Counted from the first letter of the stretch, positions 23,715-34,869 are shown. The stretch is DNA of 64,000 bases from Hippasteria phrygiana (GCA_037893225.1 JAZGUH010000763.1:124001-188000); one strand, 5' to 3'. Notes: generated from the sequence alone by a model not told the origin. Made by a program: numbers and translations.

Positions 23715-25870
23715 TGAATTCAGTATCTACTTCTCATCACTGGAGACTTTAACATTCAGGTTGATGCATCTAATAACTCGGACGCAATTCAACTATCGGA
23801 GATATTTGTGACAATTGGACTACAACAGCATGTAAGACAGTCAGCACATGAAAAGGGACACATATTGGATCTTGTTATCACTCGTGGTTGTGACAGTATA
23901 ATACCAATCTCTGACTATTTGTTTTCAGATCATTCTTCTGATGTGTATAATTTGAAACAAAGTAAACCTGCTTTACCAGTCAGACATGTGACTTTTAAGA
24001 AACTAAATATATTAACTTTATTCAATGAATTTTGATCTTGCCAATACAATGTTGTGTTCACACCAAACAGGGGAATTTGATGAACAGGTGCAGCGTTATA
24101 ACAAAACTCTTTTAAGTGTATTAAACTGTCACGCTCCTCTTCAAACTAAGATCATCACAGTTAGACCACTTGTACCTTGGTTTAATGCTGAAATTAAAGT
24201 TGCAAAGAGGTTGCGTTGAAAGGCAGAAAGGAAATGGTTAACTACTAGTAATATTATGGACCTAAAGAATTATAAGACGCACAGAAATCACACCACGTAG
24301 GCCCTACCTGATGAATAAGGCTTGTCAAGATTTGTATACTAATTTTATTCAGGAGAATAGTTGCAACTCTAAACATCTTTTTAATGCTGTAAACAAACTT
24401 CTTAAACCACAGGCTAATATTGTTAAACCCAACTCAAGCAATCCCCGTAATTTAGCTAACGCCATGGGTCAGTTTTTCATTCAAAAGATAACTGACATTC
24501 ACACAAAACTTGGTTATGGTAATTTACAATCTGTGGCTGATAATATTGCATCTGATGCACCTGATGGGCAGACACATGCAACACTTGACCGATTTTTATC
24601 ACTAATACTGAGCACCATGTGAATATTGAAAAAGGTTCCAAAAAATCATGTTCTTTAGACACTATACCCACTCAGCTTGTTGTTAATTGTTTGGATGTTC
24701 TTCTGCCTGTTATTACCAGGATTATAAACCTGTCTTTAGAAACAGGCATATTCGCAACTGATTGGAAGGAAGCCCTCGTCCTGCCTATAATAAAAAGGAG
24801 TAATTTAGATTCTACAAATTATCCGAATTTTTGGCCTATTAGTAATCTCCAGTATATATCCAAGTTAACCGAAAGAGCTGTGTATATGAACAGATTCATG
24901 ATCATATGATTGTTAATTCATTGTATCCACTGCTTCAGTCAGCATATAGAAACAAATCACAGTACTGAAAACTGCTTTGCTTAAAGTGAAGAATGATATT
25001 TTTAGATCTTAAGTACTGCTTTCGATACAGTGGATCATAACATTTTACTGAAACGTCTTCAGTTTAAAATTGGAATCTCTGGTGTAGCTTTAAACTGGTT
25101 TAAATCTTATCTAACTGGTAGAAGTCAACGTGTTTTATTGAATGGGGAATTATCTGATAGTTTTAACTTGAATTGTGGAGTTCCGCAAGGATCATGTTTG
25201 GGGCCACACCTTTTTAGTATTTACTCATCTAAATTATTTGACATAGTAGAACATCTTCCTGACACTCACTGTTACGCTGACGACACCCAGTTATATCTGT
25301 CCTTTAAACCTTGTAGGCCTAACTCAGACAATCAAGAGCAGTCTTTGACTGCTATGGAAAATTGCAAAAGGGACATACGGCAATGGATGCTACAAGATAA
25401 ACTCATGATAAATGATTCCAAAACTGAATTTATAATTATTGGTAGTCAACAACAATTATCTAAATTGACTATTACCTGGTATCAAAGTGGGAGATCGTAC
25501 TATTTTACCATCATTACAAGTTCGTAACTTAGGTTGCTGGTTCGACCCTAAACTGAGTAGGAATAAACAGATTACCACCACATGCTCCACTGCTTTTTTA
25601 TCACATTCGTAATATTAGAAGAATTAGGAAATACTTGTCGAGAGGTGCATTATTTACTTTAGTTCATGCATTCATAACCAGTCGTCTTGATTATTGCAAT
25701 AGCTTATATTATGGTCTACCAAATTCACAATTAGTTAAACTTCAACGAGTTCAGAATGCTGCTGCAAGGCTTGTTTGTAGTAAACCATCGTAGAGCCATG
25801 TCACACCACTACTACATCAACTATTACATTGGTTGCCTATTGTATCATGATCATCAGACCACAAACCGTT
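23715..25870 (+). pseudogene. CR1/L2-like non-LTR retrotransposon (LINE), broken
   Basis: Fragments in at least three frames keep the order of a LINE ORF2. Near 23740 is an endonuclease end with ITGDFNIQ, LDLVITR and SDHSSD. A linker follows, then reverse transcriptase from about 24640 (SLDTIPTQL, WKEALVLPIIK, FWPISNL) to 25320 (DHNILLKRL, GVPQGSCLGPHLF, and the catalytic YADDTQLY). Near 25684 is the C-terminal RLDYCNSLYYGLPNSQL...LQRVQNAAARLVC typical of the CR1/L2 group. Stops and frameshifts interrupt it near 24034, 24220, 24620, 24910 and 25530, and the 5' end is missing, so it is dead. It lies in the ABAT intron between the exons at 27097 and 21654, in the antisense direction. Confidence 0.9.
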
Positions 25871-26164
25871 AACGATATTACTAATTATTAGGCCTAAAAA
25901 GATTTGGTTTTTGGTGTTATTGAGCCCTCAAAACATAATACTACTCACCCATTGGTCTTTTGGAAGGTGTCATCATCCGTTGACTTATATTTATGTCAAT
26001 AATTTTGAAAATCAATAATTATGTGTGCGGTATCAACCATGACAACATACGCAGCTTATACTTGTAGTTGCGGGCGTAGCACAGAATTACAAACGGACCC
26101 GATTATTCTTATGTATGCATATGATGAAGGCTGTACCTCCAACATGTCTGAGACCCCGTAGCTT

Positions 26165-26450
26165 CCTCAAAAAATAACCCGGTATAAAATCTGCGACCTC
26201 GCAAATATCTGCGCAGAAATCTGCAAATATGTACGATAATTGTGCGACATCGCACATATCTGCGCAGAAATCTGCAAAGAAATGTGCGATAAAATGTGTG
26301 ACATCCATTGATCTCCATTATATAATAATGGTGACATCGCAAATATCTGCGCAGAAAATGTGCGACATCGCAGAAGTCTGCACAGAAATCTGCAATAACA
26401 TGTGCGACATCGCAAATATCTGTGCAAAAATATGCGATGTGTCCCTTCAT
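26165..26450. repeat. GCGATGTCGCAC repeat family, copy at 26.3 kb
   Basis: Alternating TGTGCGACATCGCA and ATCTGCGCAGAAATCTGC words. They are the inverse complement of those at 21.8 kb. The middle segment with GGTACCCCGTAAG is absent. Confidence 0.65.
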
Positions 26451-26738
26451 CAGACCACGATAGTCGTAACTACTTAACATAAGTGTGCACGGTAAAAATA
26501 TAGCGATTTATTTATTAGTGCAGTCGAAAGGAAAATATTCTAAGATACATGGTAAGCTGAATTTCTGAGGGCAGAATAGGGTACAAACTGCAATTTTGAA
26601 GTTGTAAAAACACAGTATTTCAAAGTTGTGAGAACACACTAGACTGAAAAGTCAAAAAATAGCATCAAATGGTTTATATACCTCAAGGGAAACTGACTAG
26701 GTAAATTTGAATACATTTTCAAAGCGAACTAAGAAATC

Positions 26739-26810
26739 GGCAGGAGCGGGATTCGAACCTGCGACCTCCGGGTTACCGTACCGGCGCTCTACCAACTGAG
26801 CTATCTTGCC
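26739..26810 (-). tRNA. tRNA-like sequence (pseudo-tRNA), inverted partner
   Basis: 72 nt that fold as a tRNA. It has a good A box (TAGCTCAGTTGG) and B box (GGTTCGAATCC), with 7-, 4-, 5- and 5-bp stems and a few mismatches. Counting gives anticodon GGT (Thr-like), but position 33 is C instead of the near-universal U, and the anticodon stem has a mismatch. It is probably a tRNA-derived repeat, not a decoding tRNA. Confidence 0.5.
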
Positions 26811-26964
26811 CTATGTTGGCGGTCTCCCAAATTGTCAGTATCTTTGTTCGGGTGGGCGCTAGTCAGTCATAAACCCAGAATGCCGAAAAGCCAGGGATCA
26901 CACCCAATTTTACGATACAACCTGGGAACAAAGATACTGACAATTTGGGAGACCGCCAACATAG

Positions 26965-27036
26965 GGCAAGATAGCTCAGTTGGTAGAGCGCCGGTACGGT
27001 AACCCGGAGGTCGCAGGTTCGAATCCCGCTCCTGCC
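26965..27036 (+). tRNA. tRNA-like sequence (pseudo-tRNA)
   Basis: Matches the copy at 26739-26810 on the other strand, with intact polymerase III A and B boxes. The acceptor stem GGCAAGA/TCCTGCC has one A-C mismatch and the T stem one mismatch. Position 33 is C. No T run follows immediately after the 3' end, so transcription would read into the intron. Confidence 0.5.
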
Positions 27037-27096
27037 AGTTTCTTTGTTTACTTTGAAAAGGTTTATATACCTGTTTAATGGTGTATATACTTGTAC

Positions 27097-27234
27097 CTGT
27101 TTGCATATTTGCTGTAGCTGCTGGAAGAAGTAAGGCGTGGCGTGATGGTCTCCGCCCTCTGATTGGATCGGTTCGACGATCACAGCAGCAACATCTCGTC
27201 CGGTCGACAGACCCTCTTCCATCTTCTCTGCAAC
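27097..27234 (-). CDS. ABAT: ABAT exon ([19 protein letters not shown])
   Basis: 138 nt, 46 codons, between a poly-T/CCCCAG acceptor and a GTACAAG donor. It encodes VAEKMEEGLSTGRDVAAVIV, then [20 protein letters not shown], equivalent to vertebrate [20 protein letters not shown]. The glutamate of VEPIQ lies in the active site. Phase 0 at both ends. Confidence 0.95.
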
Positions 27235-27324
27235 CTGGGGAAAAAAACAGAAAGTTCACCCTTATATGAGCCCTTTCGAGACTCAATAAATCATCACAAA
27301 GTATATTGCACAAATATTACTGCC

Positions 27325-27735
27325 CAATAGTCCTAGCCTTGTTGCCATCTTGTGATTGGCTAATGTTGGCTCGTGAATATATATAGTTCCTCCAGGTGTA
27401 GTATACCGGTAAGCATTGAAAAAAAAAAATAAGCCAATTTGGCCGAGCAGTTTGGATGGCTTAGTGGTAAAGGGTCTAACTTCGGATCACGTGCATCGAG
27501 TTTGATTCCTCCTTCCTCCATGCCCCAACCGACTATTTTTTTAGGATTCCATTTTTCACAAATGTTCTGTGAACAGCAAATTAGAGTGAACTTAAAAGAT
27601 TTATCTTTTTCTAATTCGTGGTTTGGATGATTTTTTGGGGCAAAAAAGTCCGGGGAACCAGTCTTGCAGCTTCCATAGCAAATGACACAGAATCTCGCTA
27701 GCCAATCACAAAATGGCAACGAGGCTATGACTAAC
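27325..27735. repeat. inverted repeat element around 27.5 kb
   Basis: CTAGCCTTGTTGCCATCTTG at 27332 onward and its inverse complement at 27695-27730 (GCCAATCACAAAATGGCAAC...) bound about 400 bp without coding content. It is probably a MITE; no clear target duplication was found. Confidence 0.55.
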
Positions 27736-28379
27736 GATATAAAACTCTCAGACATAAAAACCATATCGTCTCCCTTCACACAACCATCCATAAGCCAGTT
27801 TACTAGGCCTATAATGCACATTTTCCACGATATGCCAATAAAATCTCAGGTTCGCTTTGCTATCATTACATCGAAACATGGTCCGGAATATATTTGAATA
27901 TATTGCAAACGGGGATAATCCTATGACCTTTGACATGTGCATGTAACTATGGAAACTGATACGGGCAGAACGGTCTACAGCGTTTCAAAGCGTGGCTGCA
28001 CAATGCTATGTCCCATGTTTCACTTGATCCTTTCGATTAAAAGAAAACCCAATCTGATAACTTGAGTACATTTCTTCGCCAAGATCCTTTCATTTATGGT
28101 AATGATAAAAAAGTTAACCCAGAACGCCTTTCAAGATTTGGCACTTTAATTGCTAAATAAAGTATCAGGACTTCCTTGATCTTGGGGCCGATTTCATCAG
28201 TTCATGGAGCTGCCACGAACTCTTGCTTAGCGCAGAAAAGTTGCCAGCTAAAATGTTGATACGCAATGCGCGTGACTGGTTATTAGCTGATTTTTCGCTT
28301 AGAAGGAAACTCTGCTAAGCAATATTTTGTGCCCAGAAAGACGGTTTGATATATGTAAGTTGGTATGTGTTTTCATCTT

Positions 28380-29115
28380 CAGTGTTGGAGTCGAGTCCTA
28401 CAATCCGAGTACCAAGTTCTCCGAGTACAAATAGAGTCGAGTACAGGTTAAGTATGGGGTACTAGTACATTGATGATTGAGTCCTGGGTCAAAGATTCAA
28501 GTCCAAGTTTTTTCAGGGTCCGAGTACAGGCCGAGTACGAGTAGGCCTACATAAACAGTCAAGTATGCGCCACCATAAGAAACAAAAATGCCAAATTATG
28601 TCCCGAACATTATTATGATGTACCTGCATCATTAAGAGTCTTAAATATGTTCATGTTTCTTATTTACCTTTTACACAACATGACGAACCTACTCAAAAAG
28701 TTGTACATCACATGTGATTGAACCAGAAATTTCCCCTTTGGGGAATGTACCTAACAGCCCAAGAACTCTTAGCCTTTTAGAGGTATGGCGGACACAATAG
28801 GAGGGCGCTATTTGATTTGGGTAAAACCTGTGTATTTATACCCAAATCAAATAGCGCCCTCCTATTGTGTCCGCCATACCTCTAAAAGGCTAATAGCTAT
28901 GTATGTGTACTTTCGGGTCCGAAGGTGCAGTATCAAAAGAGAAAATAATCGACTGTATTTCCGCGCACAGGTATCGAGTACCAAGTAGGCCTACAAAAAG
29001 CCGAGTACGTGCCAAGTAAAAACGAATTCGAGCACTGAAAATCGAGTTTGGGCCGAGTACATATTGGTAGTCGAGTAGGTGTACTCGAGTACGAGTACGA
29101 GTACTTACTCCAACA
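28380..29115. repeat. degenerate GAGTAC-rich repeat
   Basis: Very frequent, irregular GAGTAC/CGAGTACAAG words, densest at both ends (28385-28560 and 28975-29110, ending CGAGTACGAGTACGAGTAC). The middle is interrupted by unrelated DNA including the hairpin at 28769. Confidence 0.7.
28769..28893. mobile_element. 125-bp palindromic MITE
   Basis: Two arms of about 54 bp, beginning TTAGCCTTTTAGAGG and ending CCTCTAAAAGGCTAA, are perfect complements around a 15-nt loop. The flanks allow a TA or TTA-type duplication. It is inserted in the GAGTAC-rich repeat, in an ABAT intron. Confidence 0.8.
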
Positions 29116-29785
29116 CTGGTTAGTAGAGGGGTTGAGATTTTGTAACTTGTACGTGTGCGTGTACGTAAACACGTAGCCTGCAAACGAAGTCTGACAAAAT
29201 ATGTTAATGACAGTAAGCCTACAATATAGTTTCACATATAGTCCATTCATGCAAGCGCCCGTCTAAAACAGGTTCTACAGAGAGACAGACGCCCATCGTT
29301 TAAATAATTCGACATTCTTTTCAGACTGCCTGTAGACACGCATGCGCATTTAACAATTCAAAACTCGTATTTAAAAAAAAAGCCCAGTCAGCCCACCGTA
29401 AGTTGAAAAGCGCGTGATTGTGAGTGTATGTAGCGTATGTAGCGTCGGACTTTGATAAATTTTAGCTTCACTCGGGCACTAATCCCGAATTATTTACCCT
29501 AGCTTTCGAGATCCAAACGTAGAAAGGCTTCATTTATTTAATACTCAAAGTTCCAACATGTTTTCAACATTTCGGAAACTGTTTATGCTTTATTTTTTGC
29601 TTAATGGGAGGTATTTACCCGCTCAATGTCTACCCGTTTCAGCAAACTTGTAAACTTCATTTCACACGTTCGCTTCAACTTTTAAGTCTGCAGAGAAAGG
29701 ACTGGCTCGCCAACCGATGACATTATGGCGTATCCAAAAATTGCTAAACAGGGGGCGAAATGTACCTGGGCTGCCGAATTCAGCC

Positions 29786-30027
29786 CACTGATCTCTATGT
29801 AAACTAGATAGCGCATCGGCTGTACAAGTTGAAGCCGTCATCCTCCATATTACCACTCCCAAAACAACAGGTTTCACAACCTTATCCCCAGGGTCTACTT
29901 TCAATCTCGTTCTCCTTACACAGAGATCAGTGGTAAAATGGGAGTGGTAATATGGCGGCTACTGGCTTCAGCTGCTTGAACAGCACAAAATGGCCAATGA
30001 GCTATCCAGTTTATATAGAGATCAGTG
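29786..30027. mobile_element. 242-bp MITE with CACTGATCTCTA ends (8-bp duplication type)
   Basis: CACTGATCTCTATGTAAACT at the left end is mirrored by TATATAGAGATCAGTG at the right. Both arms run on with CCATATTACCACTCCCA and its inverse, about 95 bp. The flanks ATTCAGCC and AGGCAGCC agree at 6 of 8 positions. A third terminus lies inside at 29921-29932. The 35-bp element at 49208 has the same ends. Confidence 0.7.
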
Positions 30028-30191
30028 AGGCAGCCCCGCCAGCGCTATAGGGGGGTCCGGGGGCATGCTTCCCCCGAAAATTTTGAAATATTTAAGCCAT
30101 TTCCCTGCAATCTCAGGCATACTGTGGGACATATTCTACTAAAAAGTATTTGTTTTTCAAGTTTTATTGATGTTTTTTTATGGGCCTGCAA

Positions 30192-30193
<2 letters not shown>

Positions 30194-30225
<32 letters not shown>
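30194..30225. repeat. longest G homopolymer in the window (about 29 G)
   Basis: A G run of about 29 bases after CAAACGGA, followed by CATACGCCGGCTCCGCC. It probably belongs to a MITE like those at 12502 and 20094, but the ends are unclear. Confidence 0.7.
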
Positions 30226-30226
<1 letters not shown>

Positions 30227-30464
30227 TACGCCGGCTCCGCCATATATATGCTGGATACGCCACTGGACGTCATACACATTTAACGTTCCGGTTAAACAAG
30301 ATACACGTACCCATGCAAAATAATGAGGTCTTTGTTAAATTTATTATTGGGAAAATGTTTAATGTAAATTCTGCTTCATAAATTGGAGCGAAGGGTACTA
30401 TCTCGGATATGTATTTTGAATTTCGGAAAAATGCGCAGCAGATACTCTCTAGATCAGGCCCGTC

Positions 30465-30530
30465 ACCAAGGGGGGGGGGGGGCCGGGTCCCCCCTGGTGA
30501 TTAATTCCTCCCCCCCCCCCCCCTCTCCCC
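30465..30530. repeat. paired G and C homopolymer tracts
   Basis: G run of 12 at about 30471 and C run of about 13 at about 30511, only 28 bp apart, with CACCAAGGGG and CCCCCTGGTG as inverted flanks. A G-C hairpin is possible. Confidence 0.65.
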
Positions 30531-30857
30531 ATCTAGCTGTCAAACCATAAGCATAAAGTTGCATTTTTTCTTGTGATGTGGCCCCCTATCAAGCACTGTG
30601 GCCGCACCTAATGCCTGGAGCTGGTGAACCTTAAGCATACAAAATCTCAACTGAACAAATTGTCTTTTTTTGTACGTGTACGACAAGTACCTGTATGCTT
30701 ACACGTACAAGTACACGTACAAGTTCAACAATCTCAACATATCTAGTATCTTGTGTTTGTTTGTGATCCCGGAGACCAGTCGGTCTTACAAACCCATACA
30801 ACAGTATAGACAGACATGCATACAACAGTACAGACAGACGGACAGACTTCCACCTAC

Positions 30858-31009
30858 TGCTGCCAGACACCTGTTCTCCTCTGCCCTATTTTCCGTCACA
30901 TATTCCTCCAGCGGGTATTTCAGTCTTGGGAAAGGGGCGATTGGCCAGTTGTCCATGGTCGGAATGTCCACACGGAAGATCGGCTTAGAATGTGTCAACG
31001 TCAGACAAC
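30858..31009 (-). CDS. ABAT: ABAT exon ([22 protein letters not shown])
   Basis: 152 nt between a TTGCACGCAG acceptor and a GTAGGT donor. The first two bases complete a Gly codon. It then reads [16 protein letters not shown] and [18 protein letters not shown], ending NRCLAA, matching vertebrate CLATTHSK...[17 protein letters not shown]. The donor two codons before the open frame's next stretch was chosen because it alone joins in phase with the next exon. Confidence 0.94.
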
Positions 31010-31469
31010 CTGCGTGCAAGTCAGACAAAATTTCTGTCTCAGTTTGAAAAATATTTCAGAGACAGAGCTGCAAGCCTTTAAACTCCTGTCAAGACCCAAA
31101 CAAACCGTGCACATTTCCTAACAAAATGTATATTACTAACGCTGCTATGTCTGTACATTTAAAGAATTTCACCCGACTAACAAATTATGGAAGAGCACTG
31201 CATTTTTATATACTGTATACACTTTATTTGGTCTACATATAAATTCTATTGATTTATTATGTGTCATGTATACGTTGATATACACCTTGATGCTGTAGGT
31301 GTTAGGAGCATCCCGCTCAGATTTTGTGTGTGTGTGTGTGGAGTGTCTTATTGCAAAGCTGATAACTTATTCAATATAATGCTAACAAATTAGCCGTTTA
31401 AAATTTGATTTTTCAGAGTGATGGACCCCAAAGCACGGACATATAGCAGCTTTAAAGTTTTTCACATTG

Positions 31470-31612
31470 AAGAAAAAATCGGGCGGGGAAATAAGAGTGG
31501 GACCATGCGACCTCTGAGTTACCGTATACTGGCACTTTAAATACTGAGCTACCTTGCCCTATGTTGACAATCTAGACAGAAGTCATAAACACGGCGATTG
31601 TGTAGTGTAGGG
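31470..31612. repeat. degraded copy of the tRNA-like repeat
   Basis: Matches the left arm of the 26.7-27.1 kb inverted repeat (GCGACCTC..GAGTTACCG, GAGCTACCTTGCCCTATGTTG), with an eroded tRNA. It ends in GGCGATTGTGTAGTGTAGGG, whose inverse complement occurs at about 34354-34373. Confidence 0.6.
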
Positions 31613-32164
31613 CCCTGTTCCCTATAAGAGAACAAAAATCCACTTTTAGGTTATTGGAATTGCCAAACTAGTTAGCGACATTACAAACCAATAGGTATGC
31701 CGTAGATAAAGGGCAAGGTTCTATTTTTTGAGGAAAATGTTGGGGTAAAGCGGCGAGGAGGACGACAAAACGCAACGCTAAAATAAAGATGGCGATCACC
31801 GCGACGCACAGTAAAACATGCAAAACCGCGTTCATTCGCATAGCAACTGCCGTAAAGTGCGTAAGAAAATTGCATTTTCTACTGAAATAAACTGTTACAA
31901 ACAAGGTGGTTCTCGAACCACGCGTCTCGCCTGCTTTAGTTTTGTGATTACCCGGGAAGATTGCAGGGGCACTGATAATGGTTGAAGGAGCAAGGGTTTA
32001 TAGTGTAAAAAGAGAATGAAATGGTAAGTTATCACGAGCAAGAACCAATGAGCATGCCTAAAACAATAGTAGGTGACAAAAGCAATGTGGAAGGAAAATG
32101 TTGTCCAAAGTTATGGAAGTTTGAGTGGGGTGTGAGATGAGAGAGGATGAAAGCATGGAGATTA

Positions 32165-32880
32165 CGTACACGACCATCATATAAAGGTTATAGTGCATGC
32201 AAGACCCAAGTTTGATTCCAATTGGACTTCCAGTTTTCAAATGAGACAAGTTGGACAATTCCAGCCTATTTTACAACTTGACCTCAAATGCCCTTTGACC
32301 TCAAATGCCCTTTGACCTCAAATGCCCTTTGACCTCAAATGCCCTTTGACCTCAAATGCCATTTGTCCTCAAATGCCATTTGTCCTCAAATGCCATTTGT
32401 CCTCAATACTTGACCTTTGACACAAGCATCATATAAAGGTTGCATTATTGAATGTATGACCCAAGTTTGATTGCAATTGGACTTCCACTTTCCATATAAG
32501 ACCGATTTTACAATTCCAGCCAATTTTACAACTTGACCTCGGATGAACTTTGACCTCAGTACTTGACCTTGGACACGACCATCATATAAAGGTCGCACTA
32601 TTTAATGCATGACCCAAGTTTGATTGCAATCGGACTTCAACTTTTAATATAACACCCATTTTACAACTTGGCCTCGGATGACCTTTGGCCTCGGATGACC
32701 GTTGCCCTCGGATGACCGTTGTCCTCGGATGACCTTTGTCCTCGGATGACCTTTGTCCTCGGATGACCTTTGACCTCGGATGACCTTTGCCACGACCATC
32801 ATATAAAGGTCGCACTTTTGAATGCATGACCCAAATTTGATTGCAATCGGACTTCAGCTTTGCATATACGACCAATTCGT
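32165..32880. repeat. minisatellite with TGACCT-rich 14-18-bp units and a longer period
   Basis: Units of the type TTTGACCTCAAATGCCC (32275-32400) and GACCTTTGTCCTCGGAT (32665-32790) are framed by a longer motif, GACCATCATATAAAGG, seen near 32171, 32576 and 32795 and in altered form near 32426. TGACCTTTGACCT at 32764-32776 is a perfect DR1 nuclear-receptor site. Confidence 0.8.
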
Positions 32881-33536
32881 CGAAACTTTAAAGAGGAACT
32901 AAAACGGCAAAACAAATTTTGACTTTTTTGACTTATCTGATAGTTTATGCCTCCCCAAAACTAATGTAACAAGTTTCATGATTCTGAAAAATCAAAAAAA
33001 ATGTTTTTGAGCCTTTTCTTTCTGAGCCACTTTGACTCGATTCAGAAAAGGCCGAGGTCAACTGCGTGCCGTAACGCGCGAGTATTGACGTATACGTGTA
33101 GAAACATATGACGTCACTGTATTATACGACAATGTTTTACGTAGAGTCTGTACGTATTTTTTTGTCTAAGGCTAGTATTACTTGCTGTGCTTTTTGCTCA
33201 TTGATTCAGGAGTAACACTACGATAAACATATTTTAAAGTGTTGACATCTTTGTGAGACACATTTAGAATTGGGGTTGTAGGCTTGTTCTTGCTGAAAAG
33301 CTAGTTATGAGTCATACTTTCCTTTGTTTGCAGTCGGCTTTTATTGGAACCTGCGCGGTGAGTTGTGTGTGAGCTGATGCTATACTCTAGTCTGGCGACT
33401 TTGCTTATGCAGCCCTCATAAGGACCCGCACCTTCTCAGAACCATACACACAATTTCTGTTATAAGGTACCAGACTCAATCGCATGCATGCAGCGCATGC
33501 GGCATATGGTGCCGTGCGTGTACAATGCATGTTGAG

Positions 33537-33884
33537 TCAAGCGAGCGTGGACAGGCAACGGCGTCGCGGTGGTGCGCGTGAGTCCGGGACACGATTGGAA
33601 TGCTCGGTGCCTAGAGTTGGAATGGCTCCAGCCTTCAAACGGAATTGTGCCTTCAAACCCAGCTGAGTTTTCATACTAACACTATCATCTATACAGTCTT
33701 TGGCGAAATGTTCTGCACATATTTTCGACCATTTCGACAGCCCAAAATCAGATATTGTATTGTCTACAAAGCGGACCCACTGTCGCCTTTGAGCTCCATT
33801 CAGCACTGGGAATCGCAGTAAGGTTAGGTCAGGGTTTTTGTCGCTGTTCCTCGTGCAACCCCCAACTACACACGATCGAGGCAT
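33537..33884 (-). CDS. THAP zinc-finger protein, 115 codons
   Basis: An intact open frame from ATG at 33884: MPRSCVVGGCTRNSDKNPDL, then LRFPVLNGAQRRQWVRFV, SKWSKICAEHF and AGAIPTLG. This is a complete THAP domain (C-x4-C, about 45 residues, then C-x2-H, with Pro, Trp and Phe landmarks and the closing AVPTIF-like box). THAP proteins bind DNA and derive from P or Kolobok-type transposases. It lies in an ABAT intron in the same direction. A TTAA followed by AGAGGAACTAAAACG at 32888 may be the left end of its element, but I found no right end. It could be the first exon of a larger gene or a relic. It belongs to a different THAP group from those at 17910 and 35174. Confidence 0.6.
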   Translation of the reverse strand: MPRSCVVGGCTRNSDKNPDLTLLRFPVLNGAQRRQWVRFVDNTISDFGLSKWSKICAEHFAKDCIDDSVSMKTQLGLKAQFRLKAGAIPTLGTEHSNRVPDSRAPPRRRCLSTLA

Positions 33885-34350
33885 AATGATTATCTCAGAA
33901 CCATGCTCATACTGAAATAATATCAAAATTAGACAAAATAGACTGGAAAACGGAGGAGTTAGGTCGACAAAAACTCTTCAGCAGCATCAACTCCACGTAC
34001 GTACATGCATAGTGTTTGGCTGTAGCATCAACCGACTCTACACGTGTACGTCACGGGGTCACGTACATACATTTAACATACATAATGAGCTTTCGCGAAA
34101 CAGGATAAATGGTTCAGAATAACAACCCTTTTTTTTTAATAAAAGAATTCCTCTCGTCTGCAAACTAATACGGACGGACTACGGACGGACTACGTACAGA
34201 AATAGTGATTGCATAGTCTCTTTCTGAACTTCGTTGAGGCGAGACAAAAACGATGTCAATAGAATTAAGAGAAGTCTGCTTTAGGTTGAAAAAGTCATTT
34301 TGGAATGAGAAAAAATACCCTTGAATCTATTTTCATCAAAATTAAAGAGG

Positions 34351-34530
34351 GGCCCTACACTACACAATCGCCATAAACACAATATGCTGTATAGCCCCAA
34401 CTTTACGATACAACCTAGGAAGCAGCAATGTCGGGATCACTCAATGAGAACAAAAATGTTATCCTATGATATCAAACAAAAGGGAAACTGACCAGGTAAT
34501 TTTACCAAATTTTTCAAAGTGAACAAAGAG
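34351..34530. repeat. degraded relative of the 26.7-27.1 kb repeat, centre and body
   Basis: Contains CAACTTTACGATACAACCTA (compare CAATTTTACGATACAACCTG in the 26.9 kb centre), then GGGAAACTGACCAGGTAA and TTCAAAGTGAACAAAGA, which match the outer part of the left arm. Confidence 0.6.
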
Positions 34531-34869
34531 AACGAACTATGTCCGAGCTCTTTGCGTGTGACATCTCGGAAATTAATTTGTAAACCGATTTGGTAATTTT
34601 CTGCCATGATTACTAACTTGACTAGATTTCCAATAAGACGCAAACGAAAACAATCCTCCCGCGTTTACTTGTGGCATAACTTCTTTACAAATTTTGAATT
34701 ACTGGCGAGCCGACAATAATTTAGTTCCAGCAGGGCAGATTTGTTTGAACTGAGGCGTGACACAAGCGCAATGTACCAAGACATTTTTAGGATATCAGGG
34801 CCTACAAAGGCAAACAAGCAAGTTTCTTATACATTCCTTTAAAATTCGTTCCCAATTTTTCTATTTTAA

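Larger units (their letters stand above)
26716..27059. repeat. 134-bp inverted repeat carrying two tRNA-like sequences
   Basis: Arms 26716-26849 and 26926-27059 are inverted copies around a 76-bp centre, nearly identical over the tRNA-like core and its outer flank. Each arm holds a full tRNA-like sequence. Degraded relatives occur at 31470-31612 and 34351-34530. The right arm ends 36 nt from the donor of the ABAT exon at 27097, inside the intron. Confidence 0.85.

Noticed and set aside
26965..27036. Functional tRNA-Thr gene
   Set aside because: C at position 33, stem mismatches, an inverted near-identical partner and degraded relatives point to a tRNA-derived repeat.
26863..27313. Longer frames running from the ABAT exon into the tRNA-like repeat
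   Set aside because: They are intron read-through; the GT donor at 27095-27096 and homology stop at ICKQ.
32888..34360. A complete TTAA-flanked element around the 33.5-kb THAP frame
   Set aside because: A plausible left end (TTAA then AGAGGAACTAAAACG) was seen but no inverted right end could be found.
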